From Paenibacillus_E sp964253085 (lineage in GTDB: Bacteria; Bacillota; Bacilli; Paenibacillales; NBRC-103111): a DNA stretch of 64,000 bases. The position numbers and the translations under genes were made by a program. Below, piece after piece: positions 41,107 to 49,815 of this stretch. Positions within the stretch are counted from its first letter, which is position 1; every line of letters begins with the position of its first letter. The notes below the pieces were generated by a model. That model ran no database searches. It was not told the origin of the DNA and worked only from the letters and a program-made list of their open reading frames with translations. Location: contig NZ_CAXUQH020000001.1 of assembly GCF_964253085.1 (NCBI RefSeq), positions 5,890,001 to 5,954,000 of the forward strand, in the 5' to 3' direction.

Positions 41107-42041
41107 TTGAGTTCACTCCTCTTAGCTACAATTCGAATGATGAGAATAAGAGATAAGGAGATGACAAGTAGAAGCAGCGCCATTAAATAGAGCGCATTGT
41201 TCCAAGTTGACCCGTAATTCGTATTCCCCATATCTTTCACGATCGCTGTTGTTAATACCGTTGTAGAATCAAGAAGCGATTTTGGCATTTGAGGTGAGTT
41301 CCCGATAACCATGAATACCGCCATCGTTTCGCCAATCGCGCGGCCCATCCCAAGGATGATGGCTGTCAGAATACCAGGTCGCGCCGCTGGCAAAAGTACA
41401 CGCCACATCGTTTGCCACCGTGTTGCTCCCAATGCCAGGGAGGCTTCTTCTAATCGACCAGGAAGTGAACGAATCGCATCTTCGGAAATAGACAGGATAG
41501 TAGGAAGGATCATAATAGCTAAGATGATAGCCGCCGGTAAAATTCCGTAGCCCACCCCACCTGTAATTTTACCAAGCGCAGGTACAATGACGGTCATCCC
41601 GATCAATCCATATACAACAGATGGAATTCCGACAAATAAATCTGTAGCAGGACGCATGATCTCACGCATCCATTTAGGCGCAATTTTCGCCATAAACAAG
41701 GCACCTGATAAGGCTAGCGGAACCGAGATGACGACAGCTACAAGTGTCATGAGCAGCGTGCTGTATAGAAAAGGAAACGCTCCGAATTTATTTTGACCAG
41801 GTGTCCAATCTGTTGAGAAGAAAAACTCGATAGGACTAACACCTTGAAAGGTCTTGATACCTTGCATACCTACGAAAACAATGATAGAGAAAATGATGGC
41901 AGAAACTAAAGCAGCACTGCCTACAAATATCCATCTCATTATTTTATCTTGTCTATGCTGTCCTTGGGTCCATTTGGTGATGACTGGACGATTCTTCTCG
42001 TCCGATTTAGCGCTGGTTAGTTGATCTACTATGGAATTCAC
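41103..42041 (-). CDS. pstC: Phosphate ABC transporter permease PstC
   Basis: A 312-residue membrane subunit with six helices; the loop LEEASLALGATRWQTMWRVL and GIPSVVYGLIG mark PstC. An upstream ATG would add 21 residues, but AAAGGGG nine bases before the GTG at 42041 supports the GTG start. It lies downstream of pstS behind a terminator at 42156. Confidence 0.95.
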   Translation of the reverse strand: MNSIVDQLTSAKSDEKNRPVITKWTQGQHRQDKIMRWIFVGSAALVSAIIFSIIVFVGMQGIKTFQGVSPIEFFFSTDWTPGQNKFGAFPFLYSTLLMTLVAVVISVPLALSGALFMAKIAPKWMREIMRPATDLFVGIPSVVYGLIGMTVIVPALGKITGGVGYGILPAAIILAIMILPTILSISEDAIRSLPGRLEEASLALGATRWQTMWRVLLPAARPGILTAIILGMGRAIGETMAVFMVIGNSPQMPKSLLDSTTVLTTAIVKDMGNTNYGSTWNNALYLMALLLLVISLSLILIIRIVAKRSELK

Positions 42042-42155
42042 TGCGTGATTCCCCTTTCTCTTCAGTACACAAGACTTAGTATTATCATAGAATACGAATG
42101 TCATTGGATCGTAAATGAATTGTTAAGGGAATGTAAAAGTTTTTGCTTTTTGAAC

Positions 42156-42192
42156 AATAAAAAAACGCTCCATTGATAGCGAGCGTTCTTAG
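42156..42192 (-). terminator. Attenuating terminator between pstS and pstC
   Basis: On the minus strand AACGCTC and GAGCGTT form a stem around GCTATCAATG-type loop sequence, followed by TTTTTTT. It starts 18 bases after the pstS stop and should make pstS mRNA more abundant than pstCAB-phoU. Confidence 0.85.
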
Positions 42193-42209
42193 TATGATCT
42201 ATTTGTTAA

Positions 42210-43127
42210 TTATTTTTTCAACAAATCAGCTGGTAAGAATTTCAACTCACGAACTTGTTTCGCTTGGAATTCTTTGCTTTGGATATAAGCAATGAATGCT
42301 TTCGCAGGATCTTTAGCTTCGCCTTTTGTGTACATATGCTCAACACCGAACAATTTGTAAGTACCGTTCTTAATGTTGTCTTCTGTGAAAGCTACGCCAT
42401 CAATTTTCAATGCTTTTACAGTGTCATCGATATATGGTGTATCAACGTAACCGATGGAACCGGATTGACCAACAACTGCCGTTTTCATAGCACCGCTATT
42501 TTCTTGGGTAATACCGTCTTTCGTGAATTCTTTACCGTCCAAAATAATTTGTTTAACTAGTGTACGGGAACCGGAGCTGTCAGGACGGTGAACTAGAACG
42601 ATTTTCGCGTCATTGCCGCCAACTTCTTTCCAGTTTGTAATTTTACCTGTGTAGATATCCGCTGCTTGTTGTTTCGTTACGTTATCCACTTTCACATCTT
42701 TGTTCACGATTAAAGCGAAAGGTGCGATAGCTACTTGGTGATCCACAAGGCCTTTATCTTTATATTCAGCAGCAGGCTCTACGTCGGAGTTACCGATATC
42801 AGATGTACCGTCTGCTACGTTTTTAATTCCTGTACCTGAACCACCAGCAGTAACGTTAACGGTTACCTTCGGGTTCTTTTCCATAAACTCAGTTGCCGCT
42901 TGTTTCACTAATGGAAGAAGTGCGCTGGACCCGGAAGCTGTAACCGTTCCGCTCAATTCTGTTTTTGGTGTTTCACTAGGCTTTACAGAAGCAGCTGCAG
43001 TTGCAGCAGGTGATGCGGAAGCAGCATCTTTAGTTTCTGTTTTAGCGCCGCAACCAACTAAGGACCCCATCATTAGTACCGCTGAAAGTGTAAATGTAAT
43101 TCCTTTTTTCGACATGAACTTAAACAT
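42210..43127 (-). CDS. pstS: Phosphate-binding lipoprotein PstS
   Basis: A 305-residue secreted phosphate-binding protein. The signal peptide ends in the lipobox SLVGC; an Ala/Ser-rich linker follows. Phosphate-binding blocks are SGSSALLPL, AGGSGTGIKNV, DIGNSD and HRPDSSGSR. The frame is open 17 codons upstream, but AAAGGAGG and the signal-peptide length fit the ATG at 43127. Upstream lies a phased array of PhoP-box-like hexamers, so induction by phosphate starvation is expected. Confidence 0.96.
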   Translation of the reverse strand: MFKFMSKKGITFTLSAVLMMGSLVGCGAKTETKDAASASPAATAAASVKPSETPKTELSGTVTASGSSALLPLVKQAATEFMEKNPKVTVNVTAGGSGTGIKNVADGTSDIGNSDVEPAAEYKDKGLVDHQVAIAPFALIVNKDVKVDNVTKQQAADIYTGKITNWKEVGGNDAKIVLVHRPDSSGSRTLVKQIILDGKEFTKDGITQENSGAMKTAVVGQSGSIGYVDTPYIDDTVKALKIDGVAFTEDNIKNGTYKLFGVEHMYTKGEAKDPAKAFIAYIQSKEFQAKQVRELKFLPADLLKK

Positions 43128-43213
43128 AGTTAGCATGTCCTCCTTTGAGTTTATGTTTCTGGATTGTTCGATCCCCATCTACTTGTGTGTCGAACGACCT
43201 TACTTCCATATGG

Positions 43214-43263
43214 TAACAAGCGAATGTAAATTACAAACCCACGAAACGTTAACGTAATGTAAA
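43214..43263 (-). promoter_or_regulatory. pstS: PhoP-box-like array facing pstS
   Basis: Read on the minus strand, hexamers recur every 11 bp: TTTACA (43263-43258), TTAACG (43252-43247), TGGGTT (43241-43236), TTTACA (43230-43225) and TTGTTA (43219-43214). Bacillus PhoP binds direct repeats of TT(A/C/T)ACA with ~5-bp gaps. Two repeats are perfect, one is near and two are poor. Confidence 0.65.
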
Positions 43264-43271
43264 ACTTTTAA

Positions 43272-43310
43272 TTTACAATTCGTTTACATAGTTCGACGTT
43301 TTAGTTAATA
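43272..43310 (+). promoter_or_regulatory. PhoP-box-like repeats facing the chemoreceptor gene
   Basis: TTTACA at 43272-43277 and 43283-43288 are perfect hexamers 11 bp apart on the plus strand, with TTAATA in phase at 43305-43310. A TATATT -10-like hexamer follows near 43321. This mirrors the array facing pstS and suggests Pho control of the chemoreceptor (inference). Confidence 0.55.
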
Positions 43311-43381
43311 GAAACCCACTATATTAATAAGTAGTTAGGCGGAAAAATGTCTAAGCTTGTCTATTTATAGGAGGTATACAT

Positions 43382-45304
43382 ATGCATATTATGTCTTTGT
43401 CCAACTTTTCTATGCGTGCAAAATTAATCGCAAGCTTCAGCGGCGTATTGCTCATTTTCTTGGCCGTGGCCCTGTTCAATCTTAATCAGGTGACGCAAAT
43501 TAAGCACCATATGAACGATCAGAATGATAAAGTAGATCTTAAAGTGATGGCGCTTGAGCTGAAAAATTTGGTTCAGGAGATGAATATCATCGCTTCTGGT
43601 CTTGAAATTTCGAAGAAACCGGAATTTATTGAGAAATACAATAGTAAACGTAAACCCTACAACGATTTCATTCAAAAGATAGGCGATACCGCCAGTACCC
43701 CCGATCAACAAAAATGGCGAAGCCAGTTAATCCAAGCCTCGGTTGATTACATTAACAATTTCGATACAGCAGCTAAAATGGTTCAGGACACCAGCATCAA
43801 GCCAACCGATCTTCAGATTAATTTGTTGTACTTATATAGTGAATCGCAAGAGTTGAAGGATAACATCTTTGGATTAGTCGATAAGTTTTATATCACTTAT
43901 GCGGATGGGGCTGAGCAGGCGATTGCCAGATCCTCCAAGGCTCTCAATGATAGCCGCGCGATCATGCTCGTTGCTTCGGCCTTTGTCTTCTTTCTGACCC
44001 TGGTTATTGCGTTTCTCATAATAACGTCGTTCACACGTCCGATCTCCGTTTTGCAAAGAGCCGTCGCTCGCATTGCCTCTGGAGATTTAACCCACACCAT
44101 TAACTCCACTGCTACTGATGAGCTTGGGCAATTAAGCAATAGCTTTGACCAGATGATTAAACAGGTTAGGCTCATGCTCGGAGCAACCAAGGGCATTGCT
44201 TCTTCCTTATCTGCCCATTCGCATGAATTTCATCGCTTCTCACAGCTGACGGCTTCAGCTAATTCAGATATCCTCAAAGCGATCCACGAGATCTCGACAG
44301 GCGCGGATGAACAAGCGATGAAAACAGAGAGCAGCTCCTTGCTCATTGCCGAGCTTGAAGATGAGATCCGCGATATCAGCGCGTATACCCATGAAATGAA
44401 ACGCAGCAGCGACGAGGCTGCTGTCGATACGCAGCAAGGTACTGCGTCCGTGCAGGCGCTCAAAGCATCGACTGCGCAGTCGCAGCTCCTTCTGCAGAAG
44501 GTAGATGCGGCGATGCAGACGCTCAGCGCCAGCTCGAAGCAGATCGGCGCCATCGTGCGCTCGATCATGGATATTTCAACGCAGACGAATGTCCTTGCGT
44601 TGAATGCCGCGATCGAAGCGGCCAGAGCCGGTGTGCACGGACGCGGCTTCTCTGTGATCGCGGACGAAGTACGCGAGCTTTCCCTGCAAACGAACGGATC
44701 GTCGAAGACGATCAGCGGTATAATCGGGACGCTGCAGGGACAGATTCAGGAGCTGCAGCTTTCACTTGCCGATGCGCGTGAATCTGCGCTAACGCAAAGC
44801 AATCACGTGGAGGAGACCTTCGGTTCCTTTAGCAGAATTGAGCAATCAACGTTAGTCATCCGTGAGCAGATTGTGCAGATACATCAGAAAATCGAGCAAG
44901 CCCAATCGAAAAACGATCACCTTGTCGATTCCGTTCAGTTTGTTGCCGCAATAGCGCAAGAAACAGCGGCAGGTGTTGAAGAGGTAAACTCAACCAGCAT
45001 CCAACAGGACGCTTCAATTCGGCGTATTGCCGAAGAGTCAGATGATATTCTTGAGCTGGCTCAGCAGCTTTTCGCAGAAATTAGCAAGTTTCAGATTGCT
45101 GCGGTTGTAAGTAGGGACGAGACAATAGAAGTCAATGCAGCTGGAGATCTAATCGTGGAACAAATTGTGGAACAAATCGCAGCGATTGAAGAGGAATTGA
45201 ACGTAGATCCCGTATTTGAACAGCGTCGTGAAGTGCCTCAACAGAAGGTAATCAAGGACGAGGAGCAGCTTCAAGTAAAGAAAGAATTGGTCGAGATCAA
45301 GTAA
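43382..45304 (+). CDS. Methyl-accepting chemotaxis protein
   Basis: A 640-residue chemoreceptor. TM1 (~15-32), an extracellular four-helix-bundle-like sensor of ~155 residues, TM2 (~190-215), HAMP (RPISVLQRAVARIASGDL) and a signalling domain whose tip is NVLALNAAIEAARAGVHGRG followed by FSVIADEVRELS. A charged tail of ~60 residues extends past the methylation helices and has no CheR-binding pentapeptide. GGAGG lies seven bases upstream of the ATG. Its start is 254 bases from pstS across PhoP-box-like repeats, suggesting a link to phosphate sensing. The 44.3-44.8 kb part is more G+C-rich. Confidence 0.93.
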   Translation: MHIMSLSNFSMRAKLIASFSGVLLIFLAVALFNLNQVTQIKHHMNDQNDKVDLKVMALELKNLVQEMNIIASGLEISKKPEFIEKYNSKRKPYNDFIQKIGDTASTPDQQKWRSQLIQASVDYINNFDTAAKMVQDTSIKPTDLQINLLYLYSESQELKDNIFGLVDKFYITYADGAEQAIARSSKALNDSRAIMLVASAFVFFLTLVIAFLIITSFTRPISVLQRAVARIASGDLTHTINSTATDELGQLSNSFDQMIKQVRLMLGATKGIASSLSAHSHEFHRFSQLTASANSDILKAIHEISTGADEQAMKTESSSLLIAELEDEIRDISAYTHEMKRSSDEAAVDTQQGTASVQALKASTAQSQLLLQKVDAAMQTLSASSKQIGAIVRSIMDISTQTNVLALNAAIEAARAGVHGRGFSVIADEVRELSLQTNGSSKTISGIIGTLQGQIQELQLSLADARESALTQSNHVEETFGSFSRIEQSTLVIREQIVQIHQKIEQAQSKNDHLVDSVQFVAAIAQETAAGVEEVNSTSIQQDASIRRIAEESDDILELAQQLFAEISKFQIAAVVSRDETIEVNAAGDLIVEQIVEQIAAIEEELNVDPVFEQRREVPQQKVIKDEEQLQVKKELVEIK

Positions 45305-45370
45305 CGAATACATTCGAAGAAGCTGCCTCAAAGGTAGAACAGTTGCCCGTTTCTTTCGGACCCGAGTTAG

Positions 45371-45395
45371 AGTTAGTCGGTTTTTCCGACTAACT
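45371..45395. terminator. Perfect 10-bp hairpin after the chemoreceptor gene
   Basis: AGTTAGTCGG-TTTTT-CCGACTAACT, 66 bases after the stop codon. It lacks a T-run after the stem, so termination may rely on the next hairpin. Confidence 0.5.
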
Positions 45396-45414
45396 TCCGC
45401 TTGCACACAATCAA

Positions 45415-45452
45415 AAGAGCTAAGCGCATTTTAAGCCGCTTAGCTCTTATTA
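45415..45452. terminator. Terminator between the chemoreceptor gene and motB
   Basis: AAGAGCTAAGCG (45415-45426) pairs with CGCTTAGCTCTT (45437-45448). T-rich sequence follows on both strands (TTTTGATTG on the minus strand). It lies 16 bases beyond the motB stop. Confidence 0.75.
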
Positions 45453-45468
45453 ATTTCCGAGAATCGTT

Positions 45469-46275
45469 TTATTTCGCAATCTCATCCGTTGCTTTGATGT
45501 TACGGAGAATGCTCACTTCCACTCGGCGGTTTTTGGCCCGGCCTTCGGTTGTCGCATTCTCAGCAATTGGGCGATACTCGCCATAGCCAACTGAGGAGTA
45601 AGACGCCGGCTGAATCTTGGTGTTAACGAGCAGCAATTTCATAAAGTTCACGGCGCGCTTGGCACTTAAATCCCAATTCGTTTCAAAATCTGCCCGGTGA
45701 ATGGGTATATTATCCGTATGTCCAGCCACTTCGACCTCATAGCCAGGGTATTGCCCCAGTAAATTCGACATCGATGTGGCTAGCTTTTGGGACTCCTGCT
45801 TGATAGTAGCAGATCCGGAGTCGAACAGTGCTCGATCACTTATCGTAATCGTCAACTTTTCATTATCCAACTTGGTGGTTAATTGTTCACTCATGCTATT
45901 TTCTTTAATGAACGCATCCATACTCTTCTTTAGTTCTTCCAGATCCTTCTCTTCCTTCTGAAGCTTAGTAGCCAGCTGGCTCTCGATTTTGTTCTCTTCT
46001 TTGGAAGGTGGATTTTGGTTCTTAAAATTATTTTTCGTCGAGTTTGCTGCATCATCAATTGGAATTAAATTCGACATGGCGAAGGGTGCTTCTCCACCTG
46101 TGAAAGCATTATTTAACGATCGCATAATGGAGTCGTATTTCTTCGAGTCAAGTTGACTTGATGCAAATAGAATGATAAAAAGGGCCAGTAGTAAGGTCAA
46201 TAAATCAGCATAGGGAATCAGCCATGTTTCATCAATATGTTCTTCATGATCCTCATGCTTCTTTTTTTTACTCAC
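45469..46275 (-). CDS. motB: Flagellar motor stator protein MotB
   Basis: A 268-residue stator subunit. The single N-terminal helix contains the ion-binding Asp (PYADLLTLLLALFIILFAS). The C-terminal OmpA-like peptidoglycan-binding domain shows VAGHTDNIPIH and LSAKRAVNFMK. The ATG overlaps the motA stop (46272-46275). The sequence resembles proton-type Bacillus MotB, though ion specificity is not certain. Confidence 0.95.
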   Translation of the reverse strand: MSKKKKHEDHEEHIDETWLIPYADLLTLLLALFIILFASSQLDSKKYDSIMRSLNNAFTGGEAPFAMSNLIPIDDAANSTKNNFKNQNPPSKEENKIESQLATKLQKEEKDLEELKKSMDAFIKENSMSEQLTTKLDNEKLTITISDRALFDSGSATIKQESQKLATSMSNLLGQYPGYEVEVAGHTDNIPIHRADFETNWDLSAKRAVNFMKLLLVNTKIQPASYSSVGYGEYRPIAENATTEGRAKNRRVEVSILRNIKATDEIAK

Positions 46276-47069
46276 TGTACAGATGCCCCCCCTTCATTTC
46301 CTTCTTCATATTCCACACGATCTTTATTAGCAACAAAAATCATCATCTTCTGTTTCACGGAATTGGCAGACACACCAGATTGGATGGAAAGTAGGCCTTC
46401 TACGACCATCAGCTTAATTTCAACCTCTTTCTTGGACTTCTGCTTAAGTTTGTTTGCAAAAGGGTGAAAAATAACATAGCCCAAGAAAATACCGAACATG
46501 GTAGCAACGAATGCTGCTGAAATCAAGTGACCCAATTTCTCCACTTCACTCAAATTACCAAGTGCGGCGATAAGTCCGACGACGGCACCAAGTACCCCTA
46601 ATGTAGGCGCATACGTACCTGCTTGTGTAAAGATGCTCGCAAATTTCTTATGTCTCGTTTCCATTTCAGCAATATCTTCAAGAAGAACATCACGTACGAA
46701 GTCAGGGTCATTCCCATCGATAATCAGTCGCATGCCACTTTTCATGAAAGGATCAGAAAGCTCTTCAGCTTGCTTCTCCAAAGAAAGCAGTCCCTCACGA
46801 CGCGTAATACTCACCCAGTTAATGAACGTCTCGATCAATTCTTTCTTGGGCATTAATTTCTGTTCGGTAAAAATAATTTTTAATAAGACCGGGATTTTCT
46901 TGATCTCATCCAGCGAGAAGGCTATGAGAAGCGCAGAAGCTGTTCCTCCGAAAATGATTAAAGCAGCCGCAGGATTTAATAAGGCCGCTAGACTTGCACC
47001 TTTTAGCACCATACCAAAGCCAATGGATACTGCAGCCAGTACAATACCAATAATTGATGATTTTTCCAT
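46272..47069 (-). CDS. motA: Flagellar motor stator protein MotA
   Basis: A 265-residue membrane subunit with four helices and the conserved APTLGVLGAVVGLIAALGNL block near helix 3. A cytoplasmic loop carries charged residues that contact FliG. The ATG at 47069 with AGAGGTG eight bases upstream is preferred over a TTG two codons earlier. It forms a two-gene operon with motB. I found no sigma-D promoter. Confidence 0.94.
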   Translation of the reverse strand: MEKSSIIGIVLAAVSIGFGMVLKGASLAALLNPAAALIIFGGTASALLIAFSLDEIKKIPVLLKIIFTEQKLMPKKELIETFINWVSITRREGLLSLEKQAEELSDPFMKSGMRLIIDGNDPDFVRDVLLEDIAEMETRHKKFASIFTQAGTYAPTLGVLGAVVGLIAALGNLSEVEKLGHLISAAFVATMFGIFLGYVIFHPFANKLKQKSKKEVEIKLMVVEGLLSIQSGVSANSVKQKMMIFVANKDRVEYEEGNEGGASVQ

Positions 47070-47457
47070 CCTCAAAGCACCTCTTCAAGATCGATTTATG
47101 TATTTCAACTTGTTCAACCAAGCTTTCGACAAGAACTGAGTCCTATATTAATAATAAGTTTAATTGCGCTTTACCACAATCCTTTTCCATAAAAATTTTA
47201 GGTCTTAAGACCCATCTGTTCATGATTTCGAACTATTTAGGTCGAATCCTGACGAAGATCCGCTAGCATTTAAATTATATAGAGATGTATTGGATTCCTG
47301 CTTGTTTCGCTCTCTTATGGAATTCCCCCTATGTGTAGTGAGAAAACCTCTATTGATGCCATTTTCTTATGTGGTAAAATTGGTATGTCTTGGTAGTCAT
47401 TTTGGGCACGATAGGATAGTATCACTTCAGGATGCCATTGTAGGAGGAATGATTGGA
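47070..47457. other. Non-coding interval upstream of motA and the aldo/keto reductase
   Basis: No gene is credible here, although the reductase frame is open upstream of its start. It contains the small palindrome TAGGTCTTAAGACC near 47209 and a 28-base segment at 47337-47364 that resembles one at 11551-11578. Confidence 0.5.
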
Positions 47458-48321
47458 TTGGAGAATAGAGCTTTTGGCCAGGCAGGTGCAAATTTCCCAC
47501 TATTAAGCTTTGGTGCTCAGCGTATTGTGGATGAACATCAATGTACAGAGGAACAAGCCATTCAAATTGTGAACCGTGCGATTGATGAGGGAATTACTTA
47601 TTTTGATACAGCGCCTAGCTACTCTAAGGGGCAATCGGAAGAGCGGTTGGGTAAAGCACTAGCCCTGCATAATCGCAGGGACAACGTATGGATTGCAACC
47701 AAGACCCATGACCGTACGCGGGACGGTTCCCTGCGACTTCTCGAAGACAGCTTAAAGCGTCTGCAGACGGATCACGTCGAGGAGTGGCGCCTACATAATA
47801 TTATGAAAATGGAAGAGCTGGAACAATGTTTTGCCAAAGGTGGAGCACTTGAGGCCCTGATCGAAGCGAAAGAACAAGGTATGATCAAGCATATCTCGAT
47901 CAGTGGACATACGAATCCTCAGGTCCAGTTGGAAGCAATTGACCGCTATCCGTTCGATAGTGCGCTTGTCGCACTGTCCGCTGCCGATCACCTTGTTTAT
48001 AGCTTCGCTCATGAGTTCCTACCGAAGGCCAATGAGAAAGGCATCGCAATCATTGGCATGAAGGTCATGGCATTAGGCAAATTGGCTCCGTGGTATGAGA
48101 AAGCTTTGCGTTACACACTGTCTTTGCCGATTTCTACGGCTATCGTTGGCATGGAGTCAATGGAACAGCTCGAGCAAAATTTGGCCATTGCTAACAACTT
48201 CACCCCCATGACCGATCTCGAACAGCTCGATTTCCTGAAGGAGATTATGCATCTGGCGAACCCGGATGTACTGAAGTGGAAATCGACGGATTGGGTGTCC
48301 GGCGAGTGGTATGTACGGTAA
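47458..48321 (+). CDS. Aldo/keto reductase
   Basis: A 287-residue NADPH-dependent reductase of the AKR superfamily. It has the barrel start MENRAFGQAGANFPLLSFGA, the catalytic Asp-Tyr block YFDTAPSYSKGQSEERLG, Lys in WIATKTHD, and a C-terminal STAIVGMESMEQLEQN. The frame is open far upstream, but alignment with the usual AKR N-terminus and AGGAGG ten bases away favour TTG 47458; the ATG at 47449 is one base from the Shine-Dalgarno. The substrate is unknown. It appears monocistronic and is followed by a terminator. Confidence 0.88.
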   Translation: MENRAFGQAGANFPLLSFGAQRIVDEHQCTEEQAIQIVNRAIDEGITYFDTAPSYSKGQSEERLGKALALHNRRDNVWIATKTHDRTRDGSLRLLEDSLKRLQTDHVEEWRLHNIMKMEELEQCFAKGGALEALIEAKEQGMIKHISISGHTNPQVQLEAIDRYPFDSALVALSAADHLVYSFAHEFLPKANEKGIAIIGMKVMALGKLAPWYEKALRYTLSLPISTAIVGMESMEQLEQNLAIANNFTPMTDLEQLDFLKEIMHLANPDVLKWKSTDWVSGEWYVR

Positions 48322-48328
48322 AACAGGA

Positions 48329-48362
48329 AAGCCCGATTAGCTCAGATGAGCCAATCGGGCTT
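48329..48362. terminator. Terminator between aldo/keto reductase and phosphoesterase
   Basis: AAGCCCGATT (48329-48338) pairs with AATCGGGCTT (48353-48362), with inner GCTC/GAGC. The U-tract is weak on both strands. Confidence 0.65.
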
Positions 48363-48396
48363 ATGTCTTACTAGGTAACTATTGATTCACAGCAGT

Positions 48397-48894
48397 CTAT
48401 TGTTTGGAATCGAAGAAGAAATGCTCGGCCTTCCATTGCTCCCCTAATTGGAGAATGCCATACGAGTAGCGAGGTTGTCTTCTTTTATCCGTAGGTGAAC
48501 CTGGATTGAACATGATCGTTCCTTGTACATTTTGTAGATATGGGATATGTGAGTGTCCAAAAATCACCATATCAGGCCGCTCGGCTTCGAATGCCTCACG
48601 CGCTCTTTCTTCTGTCGTTTTCCGGAGGCCATCCCCATGGATAAGCCCTATTCGGAAATTACCAAAGGTTAATAGTTTCTTTTTCCCAAATCTCTCCACA
48701 ATGTCATCACCATCATTATTACCCGCTACAGACTCACACGGCGCAATCTGCTCGACAAGCTCGATGACATGCTCACTCACCCAATCACCGGCATGAATGA
48801 TAAGATCGACACCTTGTAAACCAGCTATAAGCGCATCGGGCAGCTTCTGTGCACGGTAGGATAAATGAGTATCTGCTATAACACCTATTCGCAT
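48397..48894 (-). CDS. YfcE/YsnB-type metallophosphoesterase
   Basis: A 165-residue calcineurin-like phosphoesterase. All metal motifs are present: IADTHL, HAGDWV, GNNDG, HGD and GHSHIP. The family includes phosphodiesterases such as YfcE/MJ0936; the physiological substrate is unknown. GGAAGGAG nine bases before the ATG at 48894 selects this start over one eight codons upstream. Confidence 0.93.
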   Translation of the reverse strand: MRIGVIADTHLSYRAQKLPDALIAGLQGVDLIIHAGDWVSEHVIELVEQIAPCESVAGNNDGDDIVERFGKKKLLTFGNFRIGLIHGDGLRKTTEERAREAFEAERPDMVIFGHSHIPYLQNVQGTIMFNPGSPTDKRRQPRYSYGILQLGEQWKAEHFFFDSKQ

Positions 48895-48993
48895 CGCTTT
48901 TACTCCTTCCAACATCAACTAGTCATTAAGGATATACTAGTCAGGATAAAGTAGGAATGCAAATACGTTTTTGTGATCAGTGAGTCAACCTAC

Positions 48994-49028
48994 AAACAGC
49001 CGCCCCATTGAACATGGGGCGGCTGTTA
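48994..49028 (-). terminator. Terminator of the rhamnose operon
   Basis: ACAGCCGCCCCA and TGGGGCGGCTGT form a 12-bp perfect stem, followed on the minus strand by TTTG. It lies 17 bases after the DeoR-family gene, the last of the operon. Confidence 0.75.
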
Positions 49029-49044
49029 AATGACGACTGCTAAT

Positions 49045-49806
49045 TTAATCCAATTGGCGGACATGCACGCCTTTTTCGCGAATACGCGCAAGCGCATCCC
49101 TACTAGTGAGCCGATCCGTAATCACATGTTGAATATCCGACCAGTCTGCGACTTGCGTTAAGTCCTGCATGCCAAATTTACTATGGTCAGCCAGCAGATA
49201 GGTTTCGTCTGCGATGCTGATCATTTTGCGCTTAATCAATGCTTGTAACTCATTGGATTCGCTGATCCCTCGCTGCACGTGAACCCCTTTGCATGAGAGG
49301 AACAGCTTATGCGCATGGTACATATCCAAGGATCGCTCCGATAATGGACCTACGTAGGATAAAGACTTCGGAGAAAGCAAGCCGCCGGTGGATATGACTT
49401 GAATTTTCTCTTTGCCGCTTACCTCAAGTGCAACCTTCATCGAATTGGTGATGATGGTAATCGCCATGTCTGGAATCATTTTCGCCATATACCAAGCCGT
49501 GGTACTCGCATCGAGAATGATGCGGTCCCCCTCCTGAATATGTGAAACAGCTTCCTTCGCAATGCTATTCTTGAAATCCGCGTGAGCCGTCTCCCGCTCC
49601 ATGAAAGGAACTTCGGTCTGCGCTTCCTTCACACTCACCGCACCGCCATGGCTGCGCATGAGCTTGCCTTCGGCTTCTAAGCGATCCAAGTCACGTCGAA
49701 TTGTTTCTTCCGTGACCTGACATAGCTCGCTTAACTCGGTTACTCGAATGCTTCCTCTTTCATTAACCAATTGAACGATTCTCTGCCATCTTTCTGCTAC
49801 CAGCAT
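49045..49806 (-). CDS. DeoR-family repressor of rhamnose utilisation
   Basis: A 253-residue repressor. The N-terminal winged HTH (IRVTELSELCQVTEETIRRD) is followed by the DeoR-type sensor domain (GDRIILDASTTAWYMAK, ADHSKFG). It corresponds in position to B. subtilis YulB, repressor of the rhamnose genes, which likely senses a phosphorylated intermediate. It is the last gene of the operon, nine bases after rhaB. The three TGTTTGTTTTT repeats upstream of rhaEW are its probable operators, so the operon would be autorepressed. Confidence 0.9.
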   Translation of the reverse strand: MLVAERWQRIVQLVNERGSIRVTELSELCQVTEETIRRDLDRLEAEGKLMRSHGGAVSVKEAQTEVPFMERETAHADFKNSIAKEAVSHIQEGDRIILDASTTAWYMAKMIPDMAITIITNSMKVALEVSGKEKIQVISTGGLLSPKSLSYVGPLSERSLDMYHAHKLFLSCKGVHVQRGISESNELQALIKRKMISIADETYLLADHSKFGMQDLTQVADWSDIQHVITDRLTSRDALARIREKGVHVRQLD

Positions 49807-49815
49807 CGTTACCCC

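Noticed and set aside
44200..44800. Higher G+C in the chemoreceptor signalling domain as a sign of transfer
   Set aside because: The protein is continuous and typical across the boundary. Conserved Ala/Arg-rich chemoreceptor tips commonly raise G+C.
47290..47457. N-terminal extension of the aldo/keto reductase
   Set aside because: The extra 56 residues match nothing in the family, and a proper Shine-Dalgarno and family N-terminus occur at 47458.
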